From: Sporosarcina sp. HYO08
GTDB taxonomy: Bacteria; Bacillota; Bacilli; Bacillales_A; Planococcaceae
DNA length: 64,000 nt
Direction of reading: 5' to 3'
NCBI RefSeq assembly: GCF_001563475.1
Contig: NZ_LPUT01000001.1
Span: 434,001 to 498,000 of the forward strand
Shown here: piece by piece, positions 56,828-64,000 of the stretch
How the letters are laid out: every line of letters starts with the position of its first letter
Position numbering within the stretch: position 1 is the first letter of the stretch
The notes under the pieces: model-generated
What the model was told of the DNA's origin: nothing
The model's database searches: none
The model's input: only the letters and a program-made list of their open reading frames with translations
Position numbers and translations under genes: made by a program

Positions 56828-57045
56828 AACAAAAGCGGAGGGCGCCGTTTAGCCTCGACAGGCATAAGTCAATCTAGCGGCGTGGCGATTTTTGCCACAG
56901 AGCTAGATTGCTATTAAGGAAGTCAGCCTAAACGCGCCGCGTCCTGCGGCAACGGCTGACTAACCCGCATCCTGCGAGCCTCCGAGGGGCTGGCGCCCGG
57001 AGCTGGACGAAACAAAAGCGGAGGGCGCCGTTTAGCCTTGATAGG
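56828..57045. repeat. 35-bp direct repeats flanking a structured module
   Basis: A 28-bp identical sequence at 56828-56855 (starts AACAAAAGCGGAGGG, ends GTTTAGCCT) recurs at 57011-57038; the next seven bases differ in two places. Between them, CAATCTAGC/GCTAGATTG and GTGGC/GCCAC form nested stems and the RUCCU hairpins of RNA copy 3 follow. This accounts for most of the gene-free stretch 56827-57105. Confidence 0.8.
56915..56980 (+). ncRNA. Bacillaceae-1-like RNA element, copy 3 (partial)
   Basis: Hairpins GCCGC-GTCCT-GCGGC (56936-56950) and CCCGC-ATCCT-GCGAG (56964-56978, one mismatch) carry RUCCU loops with the same 28-nt pitch as copy 2. The first is enclosed by AGTCAGCC/GGCTGACT (56921-56928, 56954-56961). 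The long closing helix and the terminal palindrome of the other copies are not visible. Confidence 0.65.
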
Positions 57046-57065
57046 AAATCGCTATAACAAACAAC

Positions 57066-57094
57066 AAAAAAACAGCCGAAATGGCTGTTTTTTC
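57066..57094. terminator. bidirectional terminator before yqgY
   Basis: AAAAACAGCC pairs with GGCTGTTTTTT around GAAAT. Confidence 0.85.
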
Positions 57095-57105
57095 GTATGT
57101 ACATT

Positions 57106-57345
57106 TTAGTGGCCACCAGGTACGTGTATGAATGTAGAATAGTAGCTAAATCCAACCATGAAAACCATTAGATAAGCACCAAAAATGTACATATACACAC
57201 GCTCAGTAAGATTCAGGTAACCTAGTAATAAGAAGAAAATTGTGTTCGCTACAAATAGAAGTGAAACTGACAGCATGTCTCCAGCGTAAAACATTACGGC
57301 GAAAATGCCTGTCCACCAGCCTAGTAGCTTGAACATGTTATCCAT
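57106..57345 (-). CDS. yqgY: DUF2626 membrane protein (YqgY)
   Basis: A 79-residue protein with two membrane segments (about 25-42 and 50-70). The N-terminal LGWWTGIFAVMFYAGDM matches the DUF2626 family (YqgY). Good SD AAGGAGGGAAA on the minus strand. Function unknown. Confidence 0.83.
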   Translation of the reverse strand: MDNMFKLLGWWTGIFAVMFYAGDMLSVSLLFVANTIFFLLLGYLNLTERVYMYIFGAYLMVFMVGFSYYSTFIHVPGGH

Positions 57346-57481
57346 GCGTGCTTTCCCTCCTTAAAAAAACTATTACAATATAAGCTCATACCCATTATAT
57401 CGGATAATGACAGCGGATGTAAACTCGAATTACATATAATTGTGAAAAAGGTGTGTATTTGAATTGTACATTGTCCTCACG

Positions 57482-57525
57482 AAAATTTCATTTTGCGCCG
57501 AAAACCGCCTGCAAAATTCGACTTT
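57482..57525 (+). promoter_or_regulatory. ComK box upstream of comGA
   Basis: AAAA-N5-TTTT at 57482-57494 and AAAA-N5-CTTT at 57513-57525 (one mismatch) are separated by 18 bp, one of the allowed spacers between ComK AT-boxes. A TATACT at 57560-57565 with a weak TTCCAA -35 lies downstream. The rest of 57346-57660 is AT-rich with no gene. Confidence 0.72.
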
Positions 57526-57660
57526 GCGGAAAAGTATTCCAATTGTATGCGGATCATCGTATACTTTCACACAAGGATGGAAAGCGGTCTTCCATCTTAG
57601 GCCATTAGATTATGTGTATGATGCAAGATGAAGGAGTGATGAACGATCGGCAATGACAAT

Positions 57661-58647
57661 ATGATTGAACACAAGTGTTTTCAATTGCTTGAAAAAGCGA
57701 TTCAGTTTGAAGCGGCGGATATTCATCTAGTTCCTACAAGAGAAGGCTATAGCATAGCGTTCAAAAAAGATGCAAAACTCCATCGATCCGGCACAATCCC
57801 CCCTCAAGTGGCGGTTCGAATGATTTCCTTTTATAAATTTTTATCTTCACTAGACATTAGCGATCGACGAAAACCTCAAAGCGGTTCTTTTCATAAGCAA
57901 ATACAAGGTGAAAATTATTCATTCCGTGTATCTACGATTCCGTCCATTTATTTAGAAAGTGTTGTCATTCGACTTCAAAAACATGACAAAATTGTACCGC
58001 TCGACGAACTTTGCATAGAACCTAAGTGGGCGGATCAATTTCGGCAGGTCGTTACCAAACAGCAAGGGCTCATTCTGCTGACGGGACCGACCGGCTGCGG
58101 TAAGACGACAACGATTTACTCGCTCACGGCCCATTGTGTCAATGAATTGCATCGGCATGTGATTACATTGGAAGATCCGGTTGAAAACAATCATGCGCAT
58201 TTACTTCAAGTGCAAGTGAATGAAAGATCAGGCATTACGTATGCTTCTGGACTAAAAGCCATTTTAAGGCATTCACCCGATATTATTATGATTGGTGAAA
58301 TTCGCGACCGAGAAACTGCTAAAATCGCGGTAGAAGCTTCACTTACCGGGCATTTAGTGTTAACAACGGTACACGCGAAAGATCCGATCGGTTGTTTTTA
58401 TCGCATGATGGATTTTGGCATTTCCCTTGAAGAATTGCGTCAGACGATTATTTGTATCTCTTCCCAGCGTCTCACTCGAGATGTATCGGGGAAAACAAGT
58501 GCGACTTTTGAAATTATCCAAGGCGCTATGATCGATCGCATTGCGGGTGCAATGGCTTCGGGTGAACGAATTTCAATGGTTCATGAATTTAAGACAGAAA
58601 TGGTTTCAAACAAATCGGCCAATCAAAAGTTGATACATGATGAATAA
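57661..58647 (+). CDS. comGA: competence pilus ATPase ComGA
   Basis: A 328-residue GspE-type traffic ATPase that powers assembly of the competence pseudopilus. ASDIH-like EAADIHLVP, the Walker A GPTGCGKTT (about 142-150), the Asp box TLEDPVE, Walker B IIMIGEIRD and the HARP-like TGHLVLTTVHA are visible. The ATG at 57661 has no SD at normal spacing: AAGGAG at 57631-57636 instead serves a five-codon ORF (57639-57656), and non-standard in-frame starts (ACG 57643, ATC 57646) are possible. It begins the comG operon. Confidence 0.93.
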   Translation: MIEHKCFQLLEKAIQFEAADIHLVPTREGYSIAFKKDAKLHRSGTIPPQVAVRMISFYKFLSSLDISDRRKPQSGSFHKQIQGENYSFRVSTIPSIYLESVVIRLQKHDKIVPLDELCIEPKWADQFRQVVTKQQGLILLTGPTGCGKTTTIYSLTAHCVNELHRHVITLEDPVENNHAHLLQVQVNERSGITYASGLKAILRHSPDIIMIGEIRDRETAKIAVEASLTGHLVLTTVHAKDPIGCFYRMMDFGISLEELRQTIICISSQRLTRDVSGKTSATFEIIQGAMIDRIAGAMASGERISMVHEFKTEMVSNKSANQKLIHDE

Positions 58648-59674
58648 ACGAAAGGGGATTCTTCAAAATAGGCCCGCATTCATTAAAAGACTAGCGACAT
58701 TAATGGAAGAAGGCTATACATTTCATGATGCAGTTAACCTCTTATTACCACACCATTGGAAGGGCTGTAAGGAAGAGATTGCGGAACAAATTGACAATGC
58801 CTTTAAAGCAGGCCATGGAGTTGTAGAAGTCCTTACAGTATTGGGATTTTCTGCTGGCACACTGCTTCCAGTTGTGATTGCGGAAATGGACGGAAAACTC
58901 ATCCTTGCTCTATATGGAATGGCAAGACGGTTGGAGAAGATTGAATTGCAACGGAAGAAGTTGAAAAATCTACTCATTTATCCAATTTTTCTCTTTCTAA
59001 TGATTTTCCTATTACTGCTTGCATTTCGGAAGTATTTCCTGCCAAATATGAAAACGTTGGTCGGTTCACGTCCGGACGATATGAACAAAATCGTTGGATA
59101 CTTGCCGACCTTTGTTTCGAAAATGCCAGATATTTTTATTGTGATGTTGCTGCTCGGTGTTTGTCTAGTAGTGGTGGCTACGTATAGTTATCGCAAATGT
59201 ACGCCTGTAAAAAAGATTCAAATTTTTATGTCTTTACCTTTTGCTGGAACATTTTTTTCAATGATCAAAACGAGATCCTTTGCGGGGGAAATGGGTAGCT
59301 TGCTTCAATCTGGATTATCACTTCAACAAGCACTTGATGTTTTAATCAATCAAAAATTGGACGCGGTTGTTAGTGAAATGGCTAAAGATGTAAAAGAACT
59401 TGTAATCCATGGCGAGCCTCTTCACGCCGCCATCGAATTAACACAAGGACTGACCCCTCATTTAGCCGATTTCGCAAAACATGGCTCTGACAGCGGTCAC
59501 CTTCCAAAAGAATTATTGCTTTATAGCGAACAATTAGAGGAGACCATCGATGTGACGTTCAATCGGGCATTGGCACTGCTTCAGCCACTCCTGTTTAGCA
59601 TCATTGCAGTTTGTATATTATCCGCCTATCTCGCATTATTATTGCCCGTTTATGGCATGATGGACAAATTATGA
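58637..59674 (+). CDS. comGB: competence pilus membrane protein ComGB
   Basis: A 345-residue GspF-family inner-membrane platform protein. It has the two GspF domains with three membrane segments (about 115-133, 165-185, 310-335) and the repeat pattern FAGEMGSLLQSGLSLQQAL. It anchors pseudopilus assembly with ComGA. The ATG overlaps comGA by 11 nt. Confidence 0.93.
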   Translation: MMNKRKGILQNRPAFIKRLATLMEEGYTFHDAVNLLLPHHWKGCKEEIAEQIDNAFKAGHGVVEVLTVLGFSAGTLLPVVIAEMDGKLILALYGMARRLEKIELQRKKLKNLLIYPIFLFLMIFLLLLAFRKYFLPNMKTLVGSRPDDMNKIVGYLPTFVSKMPDIFIVMLLLGVCLVVVATYSYRKCTPVKKIQIFMSLPFAGTFFSMIKTRSFAGEMGSLLQSGLSLQQALDVLINQKLDAVVSEMAKDVKELVIHGEPLHAAIELTQGLTPHLADFAKHGSDSGHLPKELLLYSEQLEETIDVTFNRALALLQPLLFSIIAVCILSAYLALLLPVYGMMDKL

Positions 59675-59686
59675 AAGGAGTTTGAC

Positions 59687-59995
59687 ATGAAATTTGTTAA
59701 TAATGAAAAAGCTTTTACGATGATCGAAATGATGATTGTACTCCTTGTGATTTCGGTTCTTATCTTAATAGCCCTTCCAAATGTTACAAAAAACTCAAAA
59801 ACAATTGACGAAAAGGGCTGCGATGCTTATGTGAAAATGGTGCAAGGACAAGTGGAGGCCTATAAGTTGGATAAAAAAAGTTTGCCAACGTCGATCCAAC
59901 AATTGTCAGACGACCAATACGTTCCGGAAGATGCGCAATGTCCAGATGGAAGAGCATTAACGATTGTAGACGGAAAAGTAGATGTTTCGTCATAA
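59687..59995 (+). CDS. comGC: major competence pseudopilin ComGC
   Basis: A 102-residue type IV prepilin. The prepilin peptidase site is EKA-FTMIEMMIVLLVISVL, cleavage between Ala and Phe with Glu at mature position 5, followed by a 20-residue hydrophobic helix; two cysteines (in KGCDAY and AQCPDG) may form the pilin disulfide. ComGC is the main subunit of the DNA-uptake pilus. AAAGGAG precedes the ATG, and the 3' end overlaps comGD. Confidence 0.95.
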   Translation: MKFVNNEKAFTMIEMMIVLLVISVLILIALPNVTKNSKTIDEKGCDAYVKMVQGQVEAYKLDKKSLPTSIQQLSDDQYVPEDAQCPDGRALTIVDGKVDVSS

Positions 59996-60434
59996 TGGAT
60001 GGCTCTGCCGTAAAGAGGATGGTTTTACATTTTTAGAAATGCTTCTTGTTCTATCCGTGCTCTCAGTTATAACGATGATCGTCATGCCAATAAGTGCAAA
60101 TTGGATTCAACAAGAAACTGAGGAAGACGCTTTTGACGCTTTTTTGTCATCGATTCAATTTATCCAAGCGTATGCAATGGCGAATGATGTGAGCACAAAA
60201 ATGGAGTTTAAGCATGAAGGAACGATGTATATTACGGCAACTTCAAGAAAATTAGAATTCGAGCGCACAAATTTTCCAACGGGTATGCGGCTTTCAGATT
60301 TAAGCCCAATGAAGGTTATTGAATTTCATCCGAGTGGAGATATGATACGTACCGGGACTATGACGATCGAAACGACGAATGGATTAAAAAATATTCGATT
60401 TCAATTTCAGCGCGGAAGGATGATCATCGATTGA
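59982..60434 (+). CDS. comGD: minor pseudopilin ComGD
   Basis: A 150-residue minor pilin with the N-methylation-type helix DGFTFLEMLLVLSVLSVI after a short leader. It belongs to the minor subunits that prime pseudopilus assembly. It starts within comGC (14-nt overlap). Confidence 0.9.
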   Translation: MFRHNGWLCRKEDGFTFLEMLLVLSVLSVITMIVMPISANWIQQETEEDAFDAFLSSIQFIQAYAMANDVSTKMEFKHEGTMYITATSRKLEFERTNFPTGMRLSDLSPMKVIEFHPSGDMIRTGTMTIETTNGLKNIRFQFQRGRMIID

Positions 60435-60739
60435 ACGAAAAGGGGTATTCTTGGCCGGAAGCCATTTTAACACTCGGAATTTTGGTCGTTATTTTTGGTT
60501 CACTTTTACCGTTTGCCTCTGCCATGGCAGTCAAGCTGACTGATAAAAAATTTGCGATCTATGCAGCAGAAACAGCACTGCAAGCGACGATTCTTTGGCG
60601 TTTGCACGGCACCATTGAAGGCAGCCGCATAATGGAAGGTGTGCAGTATGATTGGGCCATTGTAGAGCGCGGTATTTGCGTCGAATACCTTGCAAGGGAA
60701 AAGGTGGAGAGAAAATGCCTTTATGGAGACGCTACATAA
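60431..60739 (+). CDS. comGE: minor pseudopilin ComGE
   Basis: A 102-residue minor pilin. A short N-terminal basic region precedes the hydrophobic helix (GYSWPEAILTLGILVVIFG), with the glutamate in the PEA position. The TTG start overlaps the comGD stop (TTGA). Sequence conservation of this gene is low across species, so the call relies on position and architecture. Confidence 0.82.
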   Translation: MNEKGYSWPEAILTLGILVVIFGSLLPFASAMAVKLTDKKFAIYAAETALQATILWRLHGTIEGSRIMEGVQYDWAIVERGICVEYLAREKVERKCLYGDAT

Positions 60740-61167
60740 AGCCCAATCGTGGGTATACGTTTGTAGAAAGTATTTTCCAATTGGTCATATTAACTGTATT
60801 TCTCCATCTGCTTGTCCTTTTTTTCATGTGGAAGGGCACGGTTGAATCAAGCTTTCCAGATCACGTATCAATCGAATGGGAGCTTTTCGCCATTGACATG
60901 CAGCAAATGCTATCTACGATTGATCACCTTGAAATTCGGAGCGAAGGTACTGCGCTTCGTTTCTTGGGTGAGCAAAGGAGAATTGATATTTCACGCAGCA
61001 ATACGGTTATTCGAAAACAAGTTGATGGGCAAGGTCATGTACCATTATTAACAAATGTACGAACGATTCAATTCGAAAAAACTGGAGATCATTTGATCGT
61101 TTTAGTGAATACATTGGGCGGGGAATCGTTAGAAAGGAGCTTTGCCATTGGCCTCTCTCCGAAATGA
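60715..61167 (+). CDS. comGF: minor pseudopilin ComGF
   Basis: A 150-residue minor pilin with the hydrophobic helix YTFVESIFQLVILTVFLHLL near residues 14-33 and a soluble C-terminal domain. The ATG at 60715 follows AAGGTGGAGAG inside comGE (25-nt overlap). A longer frame from 60652 is out of context and rejected. Confidence 0.85.
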   Translation: MPLWRRYIKPNRGYTFVESIFQLVILTVFLHLLVLFFMWKGTVESSFPDHVSIEWELFAIDMQQMLSTIDHLEIRSEGTALRFLGEQRRIDISRSNTVIRKQVDGQGHVPLLTNVRTIQFEKTGDHLIVLVNTLGGESLERSFAIGLSPK

Positions 61168-61330
61168 GCAAGGCGTTATGCTTGTCGCGGCGATTCTGTT
61201 ATTATTTTTTGTCAGCCTCTTTCTTTTCACTATTGTTTCATGGCATGATAAAATATATAAGACATACGATGCAATCGAGTTGTATTATATGAACGAAGCA
61301 ATTCAGAACATGAAACGGGGCGGCACGTAA
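61148..61330 (+). CDS. comGG: minor pseudopilin ComGG, short form
   Basis: A 60-residue protein with a hydrophobic N-terminal helix (GVMLVAAILLLFFVSLFLF). Its place as the last comG gene identifies it as ComGG, but B. subtilis ComGG is about twice as long, so the soluble domain is reduced or lost. The TTG at 61148 gives 8-nt spacing from AAGGAG at 61134-61139; the TTG at 61142 is too close. It overlaps comGF. Confidence 0.68.
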   Translation: MASLRNEQGVMLVAAILLLFFVSLFLFTIVSWHDKIYKTYDAIELYYMNEAIQNMKRGGT

Positions 61331-61356
61331 ACCTGTCCTGTAAGACGGGTGGTAAA

Positions 61357-61893
61357 GTGAAGAAAGTATATTTAATTGGCTACATGGGAAGCGGTAAAAA
61401 TGCCATTGGCAAGCGTTTAAGTTTTGCGACGAAAATGCCTTTTTACGATATGGATCGAGAAATTGAAAAAAAGATGGGCATGTCCATCCCGGAAATTTTT
61501 AATACGTATGGTGAAGCGTATTTCCGTGATTTGGAGACAGACTTTTTGCGGAATTTTCGAACTGAAGCATGCATCATCGCAACAGGCGGTGGTGTTCCAA
61601 TGCGCTCGGAAAACCGCGAAATTTTAAGGAAGACAGGACTCGTCTTTTTCTTAAATGCATCATTTCGAGACATTTGGCGCCGCATCGCAAACGGAAAAAA
61701 TCGACCGATCGTTCTTCAGTCGACACGTACAGAGTTGGAAGCGTTATATCTAGAACGAAAACCCCAATATGTCCGTGCTGCACATTTTAAAGTAGAAACA
61801 GAGCATCGTACATTGCGTGAAATTACAAAGTATATTGCTTTTCAAGTAGAGCGGCTAAAAGAAGACAAATTAAAAGAGAGAATTCGACAATAG
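61357..61893 (+). CDS. aroK: shikimate kinase
   Basis: A 178-residue shikimate kinase of aromatic amino-acid biosynthesis. DMDREIE and the conserved arginine in YFRDLETDFLR, ATGGG and KNRPIV lid motifs are present. The P-loop is GYMGSGKNAIGK: the residue after Lys14 is Asn instead of the usual Ser/Thr that binds Mg2+. The GTG start follows GGGTGG. Position next to comGG occurs also in the B. cereus group, as far as I recall. Confidence 0.88.
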   Translation: MKKVYLIGYMGSGKNAIGKRLSFATKMPFYDMDREIEKKMGMSIPEIFNTYGEAYFRDLETDFLRNFRTEACIIATGGGVPMRSENREILRKTGLVFFLNASFRDIWRRIANGKNRPIVLQSTRTELEALYLERKPQYVRAAHFKVETEHRTLREITKYIAFQVERLKEDKLKERIRQ

Positions 61894-61908
61894 AATTCTG
61901 TCTTTTTA
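61879..61908 (+). terminator. terminator of comG-aroK
   Basis: AGAATTC and GAATTCT pair around the aroK stop codon, followed by TCTTTTTA. Confidence 0.6.
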
Positions 61909-62010
61909 TCGTCAGAACTGGATGAAAATTAGTGCAAAGAGCTTAAAGGCGAATGTTTATCTGGTTTCCCAACTGTTTCGTTCGGAAAAATAACGAACTT
62001 TGAAAAACGA

Positions 62011-62039
62011 TTGCGCTTTCTCGGATGAAATGTTAAGAT
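62011..62039 (+). promoter_or_regulatory. candidate promoter of the gcv operon
   Basis: TTGCGC at 62011-62016 and TAAGAT at 62034-62039 are 17 bp apart, about 75 bp upstream of the riboswitch. Confidence 0.55.
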
Positions 62040-62113
62040 GTTAGGCGAAAGGACATTATTAGTCCCAATGTTACTCATCATTACAAAAAAATGAACACTT
62101 TGCGGATGAATGT

Positions 62114-62310
62114 ATGGGGAGAGCACGCGTTAGGCGTCGCCGAAGGAGCAAACAGGAAAACTGTGAATCTCTCAGGTAACAAGACTCATACAGGACGCAT
62201 CTCTGGAGAGCGCTAGTTTGACTAGCCACCAAAGAAGAAAGCCTTTTGGCAAAACTTTCAGGTAAACGGACAGAGGTTCCTTATATATTAGGGAATCTCT
62301 GTCTATTTTT
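62114..62310 (+). ncRNA. tandem glycine riboswitch
   Basis: Two glycine aptamers are visible. The first (about 62114-62211) has GGGGAGAGC, CGCCGAAGGAGCAA and AATCTCTCAGGTAACAAGAC; the second (about 62212-62275) has CCACCAAAGAAGAAAGCC and ACTTTCAGGTAAACGGACAG. A terminator hairpin (GACAGAGGTTCC with GGGAATCTCTGTC, 62269-62303) and a T-run overlap the 3' edge of the second aptamer. In B. subtilis the equivalent RNA turns on the glycine-cleavage operon when glycine is abundant. With the upstream promoter this fills the gene-free stretch 61894-62334. Confidence 0.96.
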
Positions 62311-62334
62311 ATCAACATGAGGGAGGAAAAGACC

Positions 62335-63429
62335 GTGACAGAATTAAAACGAACGGTTCTATTTGACCGCTATGCCGAGTATGGCGGGAAAACAATCGAT
62401 TTTGGCGGTTGGGAACTGCCGGTTCAATTTTCAAGCATTAAAGCTGAACACGAAGCGGTACGTACAAAAGCAGGATTGTTTGATGTTTCTCACATGGGCG
62501 AAGTCGTTGTCCGCGGGGAAGGGGCATTAGCCTACTTACAAAAACTTGTTACAAACGATGTATCTAAATTAAAAGATGGCCAAGCACAATATACAGCGAT
62601 GTGCTATGAAAATGGCGGTACGGTTGACGACCTACTTATCTACAAGCGTGCCGACAATGATTACCTACTTGTCGTGAATGCATCCAATATCGAAAAAGAT
62701 CTTGAATGGATGCAGCAATATGTGTCAGAAAATGTCGAAATTGACAATCAATCCGACAATTATGCACTGCTCGCGCTTCAAGGTCCGGTTGCACAAAGTG
62801 TTTTACAAAAACTAACAGATGAACCACTTGCAGACATTAAGTTTTTCCGATTCAAAGAAAATGTCAATATTGCAGGTCACGAAGTTCTTGTTTCTCGCAC
62901 AGGCTACACAGGTGAAGACGGATTTGAAATTTACGGGTCACCCGAAGCGATTCATGCACTGTGGCCAGCCATCCTTGAAGCTGGAGAAGCGGAAGGCGTT
63001 GTACCAGCAGGTTTAGGCGCACGCGATACACTGCGTTTTGAAGCGGGTCTGCCGCTTTATGGTCAAGAATTGTCAAAAGACATTTCTCCGCTCGAAACTG
63101 GACTTGGCTTTGTCGTGAAATTGAATAAAGCTGAAGATTTCATCGGAAAAGAAGCACTTGCAGCACAAAAAGAAAATGGTGTACCGCGTAAACTCGTTGG
63201 TGTTGAAATGATCGACAAAGGGATTCCGCGCACAGGTTATAAAGTATTTATTGGCGATGAAGAAATTGGTGAAGTTACGACGGGTACACAATCCCCAACG
63301 TTAAAAAAGAACATTGGGTTTGCATTACTGAAAACTGAACATACCCAAGAAGGTACTGAAGTCGAAATCGAAGTGCGCAACAGACGATTAAAAGCTGTCA
63401 TTATTCCAACACCATTTTATAAACGATAA
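62335..63429 (+). CDS. gcvT: aminomethyltransferase (glycine cleavage T protein)
   Basis: A 364-residue T protein that transfers the aminomethyl carbon of glycine to tetrahydrofolate. Recognisable pieces are [39 protein letters not shown] and [17 protein letters not shown] (catalytic Asp region). The GTG at 62335 is chosen because GGGAGG is 8 nt upstream; the ATG at 62317 lies before that SD. It is controlled by the glycine riboswitch and is followed by gcvPA. Confidence 0.96.
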   Translation: MTELKRTVLFDRYAEYGGKTIDFGGWELPVQFSSIKAEHEAVRTKAGLFDVSHMGEVVVRGEGALAYLQKLVTNDVSKLKDGQAQYTAMCYENGGTVDDLLIYKRADNDYLLVVNASNIEKDLEWMQQYVSENVEIDNQSDNYALLALQGPVAQSVLQKLTDEPLADIKFFRFKENVNIAGHEVLVSRTGYTGEDGFEIYGSPEAIHALWPAILEAGEAEGVVPAGLGARDTLRFEAGLPLYGQELSKDISPLETGLGFVVKLNKAEDFIGKEALAAQKENGVPRKLVGVEMIDKGIPRTGYKVFIGDEEIGEVTTGTQSPTLKKNIGFALLKTEHTQEGTEVEIEVRNRRLKAVIIPTPFYKR

Positions 63430-63451
63430 ATAGAAAAGGGGACAAATGGAC

Positions 63452-64000
63452 ATGAAGCATCGTTACATTCCAATGACTGAAACTGATCGTGCTGAAATGC
63501 TAGAGACGATTGGTGTTTCATCCGTAGATGAGCTTTTTGCGGATATTCCTGAAAAAGTTCGATTTAAAGGCGAATACAACATTAAACAAGCAAAATCAGA
63601 GTCGGCATTAACAAAAGAACTTTCACGACTTGCTGCGAAAAATGCGGACACGAATACATACGCATCGTTCTTGGGAGCAGGCGTTTACGATCACTATAAG
63701 CCAATTATTGTTGATCACGTCATTTCTCGTTCAGAGTTTTACACAGCGTATACACCGTATCAGCCTGAAATTTCTCAAGGAGAGCTCCAAGCGATTTTTG
63801 AATTCCAGACAATGATTTGCGAGTTAACAGGAATGGATCTTGCAAACTCTTCTATGTATGACGGCGGTACAGCACTTGCAGAAGCAGGAACGCTTGCGGC
63901 AGGTCATACACGTCGTAAAAAAATTCTTATTTCAGAAACTGTACATCCTGAATCTCGTGACGTTGTACTTTCCTATGCGACAGGACAGTCTATTGAAGTT
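63452..64000 (+). CDS. gcvPA: glycine dehydrogenase subunit 1, 5' part
   Basis: The first 183 codons of the N-terminal subunit of glycine decarboxylase (P protein), which is split in Firmicutes. The start [20 protein letters not shown] and [24 protein letters not shown] and [13 protein letters not shown] are typical. The ATG at 63452 is preferred for its 9-nt spacing from AAAAGGGGA; an in-frame ATG at 63446 is also possible. The gene runs off the right edge; gcvPB is expected next. Confidence 0.95.
   Translation, partial: MKHRYIPMTETDRAEMLETIGVSSVDELFADIPEKVRFKGEYNIKQAKSESALTKELSRLAAKNADTNTYASFLGAGVYDHYKPIIVDHVISRSEFYTAYTPYQPEISQGELQAIFEFQTMICELTGMDLANSSMYDGGTALAEAGTLAAGHTRRKKILISETVHPESRDVVLSYATGQSIEV

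Noticed and set aside
61929-62126. 65-codon minus-strand frame before the glycine riboswitch
   Set aside because: It overlaps the predicted gcv promoter and riboswitch and has no recognisable features.

Overview
The window looks like a chromosome segment of a low-GC, endospore-forming, naturally competent Bacillales bacterium, most likely of the Planococcaceae (Sporosarcina-like). The evidence is gene order closely parallel to the Bacillus subtilis lepA-hrcA-dnaK ... sigA ... sodA ... comG-gcvT region, sporulation genes (yqfC, yqfD, a VrrA/YqfQ-like coat protein), a T-box glycyl-tRNA synthetase gene and a tandem glycine riboswitch. The genus is an inference; no database search was run.

Layout. 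1-4854: lepA 3' end, an NrnB-like nuclease, a chromosomal TetM-like ribosomal-protection GTPase (minus strand) and hemW. 5029-12982: CIRCE-controlled heat-shock operon hrcA-grpE-dnaK-dnaJ-prmA-rsmE-mtaB. 13110-14088: deoC and rpsU. 14380-19665: sigma-W-type promoter, nfeD-floA and a small membrane protein gene, then yqfC-yqfD-phoH. 19751-24857: pgpH-ybeY-dgkA-cdd-era-recO. 24966-28134: T-box glyS (minus), then ccpN-ppsR. 28346-35126: dnaG-sigA, acyl-CoA dehydrogenase, cccA, trmK-yqfO. 35176-39291: ispH and vrrA (minus), cshB-nfo (plus), yqfT (minus). 39651-41801: Zur-box znuC-znuB-zur. 41911-44582: a minus-strand yqgB-yqfZ-ispG-yqfW unit. 44669-47685: Na/Pi cotransporter with PhoP-like boxes, yqgC, sodA. 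48196-57345: pbpA, rpmG, folate cyclo-ligase, yqgQ, a YqgS-type LTA synthase, yqgU/W/X/Y. 57482-61893: ComK-box comGA-GG and aroK. 62011-64000: glycine riboswitch, gcvT and the start of gcvPA.

The protein-coding content is mostly core housekeeping: protein folding, translation factors and RNA modification, replication/transcription start (dnaG-sigA), isoprenoid synthesis (ispG, ispH), metal and phosphate homeostasis, DNA uptake and glycine cleavage. Regulation is unusually legible: CIRCE, a sigma-W promoter, a T-box, a cre-like site, a Zur-box, PhoP-like repeats, a ComK-box and a glycine riboswitch can all be read directly.

The least ordinary material is intergenic. Three loci (about 39363-39540, 47728-47880, 56915-56980) carry modular RNA elements with 5-bp micro-hairpins capped by RUCCU loops whose stems covary; they match what I remember of the Bacillaceae-1 RNA motif. 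A separate 83-nt ungapped structured repeat occurs at 4873-4955 and 14232-14314. Other oddities are a probable ATT start codon for pbpA, an unclear start for comGA behind a five-codon leader ORF, a shikimate kinase whose P-loop has Asn in place of Ser/Thr, and a 126-bp element with imperfect terminal inverted repeats sitting between duplicated terminators.
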